From positions 249,240 through 313,239 of the forward strand of contig SJOL01006496.1 of NCBI GenBank assembly GCA_004794785.1: 64,000 nucleotides of DNA, written 5' to 3'. The translations under genes were made by a program, and so were the position numbers. The notes beneath the pieces were generated by a model, which did no database searches, was not told the DNA's origin, and saw only the letters and a list, made by a program, of their open reading frames with translations. The stretch comes from Opisthorchis felineus. Lineage: Eukaryota > Platyhelminthes > Trematoda > Opisthorchiida > Opisthorchiidae. This document shows, piece by piece, positions 15,001 to 27,000 of this stretch (position 1 is the first letter of the stretch; each line of letters begins with the position of its first letter).

Positions 15001-18000
15001 TCTTACCTTTGTAGGTTCTGCACCCTCAATTTTTGTGCCCTGGAAATTTTACGAAATACCAAATGACACTCTGCTAGAAGCTTCTTAGATATTCATTGAC
15101 TTTTTTCGTTTGCATATGAACTTTTGTAAAACCAGATCAAATCTAATGTTGTGACGTGGGCCTTGAGGGTCTTATTTCATCACTTTATGTATGGATTTGA
15201 TGGGGAACATACACGGAAAGCAGTTTAACCACACCACAGCCAACGTGGGAATCCCTTATAACATGAAACCTAGCGATAAGCCCGTCAGGATCTTGACAAC
15301 TGGAGTTTGCTTTAATGTGTACGCAGAATCAGAGTATTATCTTTCAGGGGAATTGTCGTCAAATTTTAGAGGACCTATTGACGTGGTGTCCGAGCATGAC
15401 AAAGACAATATGTCTACACCATCTAATATTTGAAATCGAGGGAAACCCAATAAAAATCCATAAAAGTGAAGGTAAAAGTTTTTCATGTTTGGATTTCTTA
15501 TCCATGGTAAAACATGCCTTTATTATTTTTTTCTAGAATCACCAGATGTTTCTGCCAACTCGGCAACATGGGACACGTTTTCCGGTTTTAGCTATGCTGC
15601 TCCAGACAGCCCTATTCCTCCAGGTAACAGAAGTGAAAATGGTTCGGGTGAGTTGAGATAACAATTCACATGCGACTGCGGTTATAACACCCCTTATTAA
15701 GCGCACCGATCACTAAGAGTGAAATATCTTGTTCCACTGGAAAGCCTAAAATCCAGAGCACAGTCTTCCGGATCACACAGATTAACAAGGCTTTAAGGGA
15801 AACAAAATCTTTGTTTTCTCCTAATCTAAAGAGAGAAAGAGAAACTTTAACAAATATTAAGAAAGCTGAAATATCTCTGGCATTTTCACTAAGCAGCGGG
15901 CTGATCTGAGCTCGTGAGCAAGAGCATAAAGCTTTTCTATCAAATCAACCAAGATACTGGGTACAGGAGACATACTGTTTAAGTATTCTTGTAGCCCTGC
16001 ATTTAGAATTCGGCTCTGAGATTCATGTATCAAACGAATGTTTAAAATAACGATATTGATAAATGGATCATTGCAACAGAACTTAAAACCAACTCTGTAT
16101 GTAAGAAATTACTATATTTTCCTACAAAACCTAGTCAGGCAGTTCTTATCACCAAATAGACCAACCAGAAATTAAGCGACTAGAAGGAAATTTATTTTGG
16201 TTATATGTGTTTTGTATTACCCAAAGTGTTAGGTATCCTTGTGTAACAGAGACCTGACTTGCTGGGCATTCTGCAAAGTCCACAACGCTAATTTACGTCT
16301 ACTAAGTTATTTCTCCTCATCTAGATGAGATCACCTGTAGGACGACGATACACGCTCATTCCCTCACAGGTGGCCGTTGCAAGCGAGATGATGGATAAGT
16401 TCACGTATGGTGTCGAAAGATTATGTGACTATATATCTATTTGCTAACATATACAGAGTAGATGTATATAATCAGCAAGCGTAGTAAACTCCAGTGAGCG
16501 TTTTGCTGCAATAGAGAAGCACAAATTGTGGAAATTTGTGTTGGACACAGTAAAACTAGTACTCCTACAAACGGAAACATCTATGGGACGAATGTTCGTT
16601 TTTGAAACTAGCAGGAACTCTCACAGTAAACGACTAGTTTAAAGATACTCAGTTGTCAATGTCGATATTCCAGGATCCGGATCCGGTCATCACTATAATG
16701 TACTTGGGTGGACACTACACCCTCTTCTTCAGTCTGCTTCGGGCCTCGCAAATATTTCTTTCACGGGAGTTCCTCCATCGAGTATGAACTACCCCAACTT
16801 GAGCATACACGCAGCAATTTGTTGCATTACGCTGGCAGTAGGCTTTATCGATTCAGTTAGATGAGATGGTCATGTTCTCTTTTTTTAAGAAACTTTCAGA
16901 GCTGTTGGAGACTGAAGACCCGATTTAATATCCTTTGTATCGAGAACGCTCAAGATCATTTTGCGTGAACTCAAATTTTACATTTAAACTCGCGTAGCCG
17001 GCTCATCAAATGCTGTCTTACTTTCCTGGCAAACCGTTTAAGATGCCACAGAACTTTATAATAAATTTCAGGCGCCTCTACGATTCGATTACTTTGGATT
17101 GACATAGGCAATAGATAACTCAGATGACCGACCAGCCTGGTGGATAATGTGGGGTTTAATAATGTTTTTCCAGTTGCCTACAATCCTACCTCATCAAACG
17201 CCAAGTATTTCTCCAAACTAAAACCACTGGGCAACTTACACACGTTCGGGATTATTAGATTTTGTTGAGTTAACAGCGCGATGAACCACCCTTATATAAG
17301 TGACAATTAAAGGAAGTTTTTAGTTCTTTGTTGATATTTTACGTTGCTTAAAACTGAACAAACCCTCATGGTGACTTAACGTTCTTCTGTTGATCCACTT
17401 CTGGTTTCCTTGTGGCGCTCAGCCAGCGCATCCATCCACCAGATCCTAGTCACCAGTGGATTAAACGAGCGTAGATGTTGACCACATTCACAGCACGCTT
17501 ACAGCTGGGACTGTTGCTAAAGAACTAATTTGCCTGGATTCTCAACCCAGATATGCTCATTTCTAATCGAGTATCCTCCGCTTTACTTACCCATTAGATA
17601 TGTACCCCTCTTAGGTCATCCTCACGTCATACACAGTGTAGGTTTTGCATCCCTGGGTTTATGGCTCGATCAGCTTTTCCTGTGTATCATCTCGATAGCC
17701 ATATTTCTCCACCTGCATCGACTATTTCGGTAGCAAATCTTGGTTATTTTCCGAGTCACCTGCCTGAGGGTGGCCATCGAGAACGCATTGCGAAACACAT
17801 CCAGCTAAAAACGCAGAATGGTCGAAGGATAGTCGTCCACTGAATATCATGTCTGTCAGGTTTGTCACTTTAAATTGTTGCCTTAGTTGGACGCACACAT
17901 CAGTTGACCATGGGTTTGAGTTGCGATAAAAGATGGTGCGTAATGGACGGCATTACATTCGTTGCAATTTGCTTCCTAAAAACCCTAAAAGTTGGAGCAG

Positions 18001-21000
18001 ACTAGGAGATGACCGCTTGCTTTGCAGCCGGTTTCCGTTCCATTCCATATCTACGTGTCAACGTGAACAATGTTAGATCGGCCTAGTACGAAAAAGTTAA
18101 CCAATCACGGATAGGCTGTAATAATCGACACAACACATGAATCGATAAAGTCACAAGCAAAAACGACTTTCAGCAGGTATGCGGGTACCGGATTGATGGA
18201 ATCAAATTTAGTCACTGAATTACTGACGCAATTAGTCTCGTTGTTGGCCAGTTGGGGTTGGTAAATAATCAGAGAAAATTACTGACAGTATATACCAAAA
18301 ACACTTTTGCTACTTTGGTTGCGACTTAGACCTGGTTACAGCCATACTTGACCAGTGGTTTACAAAAACGCCTTTGAGTAACTTAACGAAACTGACTGGG
18401 GGAAGGTAATCCCCGTTATATGAAAAAAACATCAGGAGTCTGCGTGGTGATAGGACTAAAGGATCCTGAGATTCCAATGTCAGACCCGCGGTGTTTGTAA
18501 ATTGTATTACCCGTGATTGGGAGAAGACGGTGACGTTCCAAAAGATCCTTTCAGTTCACTGTGTGAGTGATCAACTGGTTAAGAAACTCAGGAATTCTGA
18601 TACTGTTTCGCTCATTATATTTTCAACTACTATCAAAGATTTGTCACTACAACAGGCCAATTGTTTGAAACAGCTTGGTGTTTTGACCTCGTCCGAATTG
18701 TGCATTTTAATTGGAAGACTTAAGAACGCCTGTACAAATCTCGCTGCGGTGATACTTGATGGCCTTCCTCCTTCGGCATAACCAGCTAAACCCAGCCGTC
18801 TCCCGAAGCGCCCGTTTTGCAGCGCCTATATACACCTATACGCGAGATAACCTGCATTTAAAATCTCCTCCGTTTTACGACCTCCTCGTCATCCTTTGGA
18901 GCCCGATTTTTCGGAGTGAACTCCCATGATTTATTCTTTATCACAAAGATTTTGTCCGGCTAGTCCCTCGTGTTTTGTCCTCATGCCACTAGCTATTTTT
19001 TTCACTTTTTGTATATATACTGTGTAAGTGCACAAACATGTCTACCTCGAGAGCCATACGGTTGTCTGAAAGTTTGCGATTATTTTATCTTGACTTGAAC
19101 ATTATTTCTTCGCCTGGTAGCACCGTCTACTCTGAATAGCAACGAAAAAATACAACATCCAGATAAATTAGTCCACTAGTGGTGGAAGAAGAAAGCATGG
19201 TATCATTATCCATTCCATAAAGAAGTAGAAAATATCTTTTGATGCCAGTGTTTTCTGGTCAGTACAGAGTAAGGTTTCTAACTGTAAAAATATGTAAATA
19301 TTGGTTTGAGGGACTTGCGTTACATTACGACCTCATTTTACTTGTGAGTGACGCTTATTTGCAAACAAGCTTAGGGAGTTGTTTTTCATCAAGCAAACTC
19401 TCTCGCCTGCATTTTTAATCCTTATACTTCCTCCACTCATAACGTCCTTTCACAGTCGGCAACCTAGTTCGTCAAAAAACTCACAAGTGCACTTGTGATA
19501 AAGACCTTTTTTATGGGAGCGGGTCAGTCAATAAAAAAGTTGTTCAAGAGTCGTTAAAAGACAATTTGTTTCTGGTATTATTAGAAGACTCAAATGAATT
19601 CCAAATAAATCCCTCGTTTATCATGTCTGTGCAGCCTATTCAGCTGAAGAATATAAGAAACCGGAGATTGCATTCCCTTAGAGCAGAAACGAGTGTTTTT
19701 TCTAGTTGTGTCAAATCTGGTGTGCATAAGTAGCGCACAAATAGAAGGACCACAGCCACCTTTTGAGCATCAAGAATAGGCATTCTAACAGTCGGTTGTC
19801 GAGAACATTCTAGTGAACTAATGAGTGGTATATTGTTTGTCCAGATAATAATTTTTACCTACCAGGAACCTGCTAAAAGCAACAAATGTGCCAAAACAAA
19901 TGTGGTCCACTAGATGTCAGCAGTGTGTTACTACGTGGTGTCTAGATCCGGAATAATAAATTTACTTCAAAGTAACTGTGCCATGGATGTAGCTATGAAT
20001 GAATACACTAATGTCCCCCTGTTAATGAGTGAACTGGATAAAAATTTCAGTCGTTTTTGTGGACGGTGGTCCTGCAAGACCGTCTTATGTTATGACTGCC
20101 AAAATACGAGAAGAATCCAATATCGAAAATGGCTGACAAAAGGGTCTCAAGCTTGTCAGTCTGAGCTGTAGTAGACTTGGACGACATAAGTAGTGAGCGG
20201 ATGCGTACGCACGTCGAGTAAGTAACTTCCGGCTCTGAGAACCATTGCTTCTAATACGACCGTCTGTATAATATTTCAATTCAATGCTGAGTGTTTTACA
20301 TCTATCCACGTGGCCAGTTGCCTAAGTTCCTTACAGTATAAATTGCATATAACAGAGCAGACCAGAAGAAAAACTGACAAACTGATTAAGCAAGGCCTTT
20401 CATTCTACTCCGCATTCATGCTAACAAACTCCTGATAGCCAATCGGAAGAGGATGTCAAGTTCACAATCTTAATGACAAAGAAACACAATGACAATATTG
20501 TTCCCCATCTGCCCGGATCCACAAGCAATCTGACCGAAAATTAACATATTTCTTCAGCACTACCTCGATGTTGGCCTGATCTAACTGACAGCCCAAATGA
20601 GCTTGGTCATAGTCGCGTCTTAGAAGATAGTGTGAATGTGTAACAAAGATAGTAAGCAGTGTTTTTGCAAACGCAATGCGAATTACTCATGCTTGGATGA
20701 CAGTACTGCAAGCAAAGCGCCTGCAAGCCAAAGAAGCGAAATCTGTGGCCCATTGGACAGTAAGCACATGCCCGTTCTATGCATCCAGACATAACTGCAC
20801 CATTCATACTCACTAATGAAGCCACCCATTTCACTCATAACCGTCGACCAATTTCTAGAACTTTCAGTGAATGCATGTAAATAGTCCGGCGCAGTAGCCT
20901 TTTTCAGACAAATTATTTTTTCAGTGCAGAAAAAGTGTCGAAAGGCAACGTGTTTCTGCACTTTTTTATGACTACCCAATAGTTGCAATTGTGTTGTGAC

Positions 21001-24000
21001 TCATGTGTGCCACGGTTAATTTTTTTAAGTTTCCTGTCCACATCCGGCTGTGTTGCTTTGAAAAAAAAACCGGAACTATCCGTAAACCACTTACTTAGCA
21101 ACTGAGACTACATATTAGGGCTTTGTAAAAATATACTGTAAATAAGTTTGATCTGAAGTCTTAACTAATTATGAAAACACCAGATTTTGGTGTCAAAAAA
21201 CGGGCTATTAAAAACTTAGACTTGAACAATGCGTAACCCTCAGCAAATTCTCCTCATTGGTTTTATTAGACAGTGATGTTTCTAGTTAGTGTTATATTTT
21301 TTAAAGGTCGATGTTCAAAGTCTAGTGATGCAAATGACATTGCACTGGTGGCTTTGCTGCTCGTTTTCGACAAACCAGTCGCATTTAGATCCATCTATGA
21401 ACGATTCTTTCTGGACAGCATTTTGCACTCGTTTTCCAAAATTTCTAATCGGCTAGGCGTGAAGACAGCGTGACTTTGAGTTCGTCTGAGATTGCAATGA
21501 GATGGTGATCAAAGTTACCTCAAAATGTTCAAACATCCTGCCAAAAGGAAAGCTCAGCGATCCGCCTGCGTTCCCTTTCTCGCACTACCAGTAATCGCGT
21601 GCCTGAAGATGCGCCTTATTTCACTATTTGGTTGTTTTAGACAGTATGATTTCTCTAGGATGAGAGGAATTAGATGATGAATCAGCAAAGCATTTTGACA
21701 GTTTTCGCAATAATCATGGCGCAACTGGAGGCGGGGGTAAGCAGTGCCAAAGAACACCATAGCAGTATGATAACACCAAGGTCAAAATAAACAGCAACAA
21801 TTTTCTTTCACAATAAATGTACGTGAATGTTATTTCATCCATTGCTGTACTCTCAGTCGCCTTAGTGGGATAACGACCTATTCCAGTAACACCGATTTTT
21901 ATCCCATTCATACAGCCACCTTGAAATGTCCTAATGAGGCGGGGATTGACAACAAGAAAGATTCCCCCAGGGAATATGGCGGAATAACCACTGTCCACTT
22001 CAATGCAGTTTTCGAACGTGACAGGCGACAATCCGTGACAATTTCGCCGTCCACAAATTTAGTGACCGAGAAAGATTCAGCTGGTGTTGTAAACGCACGA
22101 GGAAAAATCAGCGTCAATCTGAATGGAGTTCTCGATGCAACCTCAACCGACCCAGCTTACAAAGGCCTGGGGCTATTCACAAAAGAATATGAATTACGAG
22201 AGGTTATTGAGCAGAGCAATAATACGGTGCAGCGACGGTGTGTACATCGTCATACATATGAAGTTAGAACTGTGAAAGTACGTTTATTTGCACTGANNNN
22301 NNNNNNNNNNNNNNNNNNNNNNNNNNNNNNNNNNNNNNNNNNNNNNNNNNNNNNNNNNNNNNNNNNNNNNNNNNNNNNNNNNNNNNNNNNNNNNNNNNNN
22401 NNNNNNNNNNNNNNNNNNNNNNNNNNNNNNNNNNNNNNNNNNNNNNNNNNNNNNNNNNNNNNNNNNNNNNNNNNNNNNNNNNNNNNNNNNNNNNNNNNNN
22501 NNNNNNNNNNNNNNNNNNNNNNNNNNNNNNNNNNNNNNNNNNNNNNNNNNNNNNNNNNNNNNNNNNNNNNNNNNNNNNNNNNNNNNNNNNNNNNNNNNNN
22601 NNNNNNNNNNNNNNNNNNNNNNNNNNNNNNNNNNNNNNNNNNNNNNNNNNNNNNNNNNNNNNNNNNNNNNNNNNNNNNNNNNNNNNNNNNNNNNNNNNNN
22701 NNNNNNNNNNNNNNNNNNNNNNNNNNNNNNNNNNNNNNNNNNNNNNNNNNNNNNNNNNNNNNNNNNNNNNNNNNNNNNNNNNNNNNNNNNNNNNNNNNNN
22801 NNNNNNNNNNNNNNNNNNNNNNNNNNNNNNNNNNNNNNNNNNNNNNNNNNNNNNNNNNNNNNNNNNNNNNNNNNNNNNNNNNNNNNNNNNNNNNNNNNNN
22901 NNNNNNNNNNNNNNNNNNNNNNNNNNNNNNNNNNNNNNNNNNNNNNNNNNNNNNNNNNNNNNNNNNNNNNNNNNNNNNNNNNNNNNNNNNNNNNNNNNNN
23001 NNNNNNNNNNNNNNNNNNNNNNNNNNNNNNNNNNNNNNNNNNNNNNNNNNNNNNNNNNNNNNNNNNNNNNNNNNNNNNNNNNNNNNNNNNNNNNNNNNNN
23101 NNNNNNNNNNNNNNNNNNNNNNNNNNNNNNNNNNNNNNNNNNNNNNNNNNNNNNNNNNNNNNNNNNNNNNNNNNNGATGATGATGATGATACCGACTTAT
23201 TGATGAGATTCAAACCTCGTACGAAACAAATGGCTAACCGGCTGAGGCGATTCAGATGCCCTCCAATGCATTATGCGCCAACTTGTCAGATGAAATGCGC
23301 CATAATTGGCGACTTTCGAGCTGACAGGATTTTTAATTGGTAAATGGGCAATCTCACAACTTGGCTCTACTCCGTTTGTTTAACTGTCTGTAGTCATTCA
23401 CGGTACTTTGGTTTTTCATTGATTCTCTGGTAATTTTGCCAAGATAAACCTTTAAAAGTAATCTTGTTATTTTGATCAACGTTCATAAGTTGTTATCTAG
23501 CACGTAGATATGTTGACTTGACTACACCCTTCCTGTACCACCCCCTCCGATATTCAGATAATAGACAGAAGACATTATGACCCTATGGAAGAAATTAAAA
23601 TGTTGAGGAGACTCCGCCAGGTGAAGCATGTTATCACTCTCTTCGACGTAAGTCTTTTACTGGTACATACAACCACTGTCAGGCAAAACATGGTGTGAGT
23701 TTTGATTCGAGCTGATTTATTCGCATTTACTGCTATGAACCAAGAGATTTCCTGTGGTATGTCAACAGTTCATGTCACTGAGGGATTCCTCCAGAAAATG
23801 GATTTTAACTCACTGGTGACAAATTCTCAAGCATCTGTCACGTCCATTGCGTTTCACTAGGAATTAGTTCTCCATCATTATTAAATCAAATCAAGAATGA
23901 CGTGTTTCTGACTGATTGATGTGGTAGCAAGTTGCCTGTCTTGGAGCAAAAGGCGATTCTCCCACAGTTCTCAATTTCGTGCTGAATAATAAACTTGGAT

Positions 24001-27000
24001 CAGAAATGCATTACAAATGTATTGAATGTGCGGTTTCCCATTTGACGTTGGAACTTCACACTTTCCGCCTACCAGGTGTCAGCTACCCTGATGTGGGAAA
24101 AACAAAGCATGTACTCAGAACTGCTTAGTCTACTGGTAGGTGGATTTGGTTAGGGTTTCATGTTTAATTCATTCGTGTTATGTATTGCGTGCATAAATTT
24201 ACAGGATGAAATTCTGGATCAGAATGCGATGTACTTTGATGGCAATGTGGAACTCAAACCGCAAAATAACTCAGCCTGTAATTCAAAGGCGATGTTACCG
24301 TTAAATAATTCGCAAAACAGATTGTTTTTCAAAAGGAGCCAAATATTTCTTGTGGGAATCGTGTATAGCTTACCAGAGGTCAGCCAGAAATTAAACGAAG
24401 AAGTTTGCCTTCAAAATACGCACCACTCACTAACCGAAGGAAGTTACCTCTTCTGGGGCATTGGGAGTTGATTTGACCTTCTTGTATCATCTGAATCTTG
24501 CATACAGCCGAAAAAAGACAAAAAATCCAGTGAACTCAGTTCTCGGTAACACATTAAACTATGAACAACCTAAAACTTAGAAAAAGCAACACCCTCATCA
24601 TTGTCCCATACTTCAGTCTGCTCAATTCTATTATTTTTGTTTGCTTAGTCCCAAGGGTAAAGTAGTGTTTTTTGCCGGTAACAGGTTTTATTAACCAATG
24701 TTTATTTCACAACCACGAGGGTTCACTGGATTTCTGAAAAGAGTGGAATTTGCCGTCCAAACATATAGCAGTTTCGGTTTCCTTGTGTTCTAAACGCTGT
24801 TCAACACTCCTATTAGCATAAATCAGAATATTCGAAATGCAAGTAATATTCTCGTGCGTCGCGTACCGCAAACAGACATGAGTGTGTTTGCCTTGGTCAA
24901 AGTCTACCTCAGGAGCTCACAGGTAGGATTTTTCCCCGCGGAATTCGCTCTTGTCATGGGACTGCCAGCTTCGTATTTATTGGACCTCACATCCCGTTGA
25001 CATCAAACAACTACTTCCTCATGCATTTAGCGGACTAACCACCAGAATGGCTTTTTGTTGCGTGAAGCAGATGTGTCTAACTGTTGTCCCATGCTCGTGG
25101 CTCAAGCTTCAGCATACTCTGAGGTTTGGGTTAAAGTGAGAGGCAAATTTTTTTTGGTTAGGCATAATGCGGATGGAGTTAATTGGTAGTTAGCGTCTTC
25201 TCACTGTTTCTAGTATTACAAGGCTGTGACCGTTCCGAATTACCGTAAGCTGTCACCCGTAGAAAGGAAGGGGACAAAACCGGTTTTACGGCACCCAGAC
25301 TTCCTGTCGAAATACACCGGATGATAGAGTCCAATTACAGTTATTGTATTTTGTATTGTGGCAGTAAACATTATGAATGACTTTATTACCCTGCTCCTTA
25401 GAGGCATTTTTTAAAGTCGAGTGCTTGCAGGAATATGGCATTTCAAAGATTCCTTCAAATGGCTTCGCGCGAGGGTGACAAATCTAGTTTTCGGTGACGC
25501 AACACAAATTCTTGTCTTAAAACGTATAGCTTATCCAATCTGAAAATACAGCGACCAGATGCAAACCGCTCTAAAATCTTATCGAACTTGTTCGCTGTGA
25601 AAATTCTCTCATGAGAGATTACAGGCTGTCCTGTTGATACAAACATTTTATTTTACTTCCTTGAAAGTGCTGCAATTTAGAGCGGAAATGTACCACCATC
25701 GAGGCAGATACAACTCACTGTGGGTGCTCGTAAATCGTCAAGTAGTTTGCAGGATGGGGGTTTGGCGGCATGAATTCAACGCCAACTGTCCTAAAATTTA
25801 TAATAATTTCGCCCGGAGATTTATTAGAGCCAAGGGTCGCAAGAACGAGACCTGTTTTTTACCCCATAACCACACACCAAGTTATACACTAAAAAGACAA
25901 CAGTATACTCTACCGTAGCATCTAGTGCAGGTGCAGTGCCAAAGGAACTTAGTTGTCTGGTTGAAACATGTTGCAACAGACACGGTGACAAATGTTGCGT
26001 CGGTCTGACTACATCGTCCGCCTGCCTGCTTCTTTTGAGAGATTTTGTCGCATCATCCCTATTCTGAATGTGAACTTTCTTTGTCTGCTTATCTGAGGTA
26101 AGCGGTGGTAAGTGGTGCAAAGGCGAGTGTATTCTAGTGAAATATTTTGTAGATATGCAAACTCAGAGGCATGACTGGGCTATTCGATACAAACACCAAC
26201 CTTGGGCTTGAAAGCGCCCACAGTGAAATTGGGTTGCCAAGTAATTTTATGAAGAAGAAAGCTTAACAGGAATATCAGCGGTTCATAGTCTCATCAGGCA
26301 AACCACGTGCATCCAACGACAGCACTGTCATTTCATGGGGGATATTTCACTATGGTTCAACCACATTTAACAGGCTCCCCTAGAGTAGGACTGGAAAATA
26401 CAGTCGCGGTTAACCCGTAAGATTTAATATAACTTTTCAGAGCACAATCGCTTGTAAAAAAGCTGAAAATTTCATTTCTATTGAAAGGTGAACAATAGTT
26501 AGCGTGACCCTACAACGACCCACGATATCTCATCAGAGTGCTCTCTGGAAACATTCGCTAAAAATGAGGATGATTTAAAGCATATAATTCGTTAGAAATT
26601 GTTTTTTGCTTTTCCATTTCTAATTACAACGGCTTGGGTATATTCTTCGAAAAATTATCTGTACGTAAAGTTAATGATATATATGCATGCCATTATGCCC
26701 GTTTACCGATGAACAGCATTTGCTGGTGAAAGTCCTATGGATATACTGAAAACAGTTGTCCCGTTAGCCACGTTTACAAAAAGTCAAAAGTACTAAAATT
26801 ACTTGGAAGAAATTCATTGGATTGGTACTAGTAGGTGAAACTGAAGGAACTATCAAACCACCCATTATTTATATCATAGAGGTAAGTAAAATGCACTTGG
26901 TGTTGATTCAAAACTACCTTGCAATACTTTGGTCACACAGTTGACAACCATGTTCTCACAAGTTTTACCACTTGGCTTCCACGTCTGTCATAAACACGCG

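Noticed and set aside
15191..15433. 80-codon plus-strand open frame near RSK exon d
   Set aside because: No motif and no convincing donor; the adjoining acceptor belongs to exon d in another frame.
16673..16686. GGATCCGGATCCGG direct repeat
   Set aside because: Too short to mean more than a local duplication.
21921..23213. Very long open frames on both strands through the N run
   Set aside because: N codons cannot be stops, so length is an artefact. Only 21916-22277 on the plus strand is real coding sequence.
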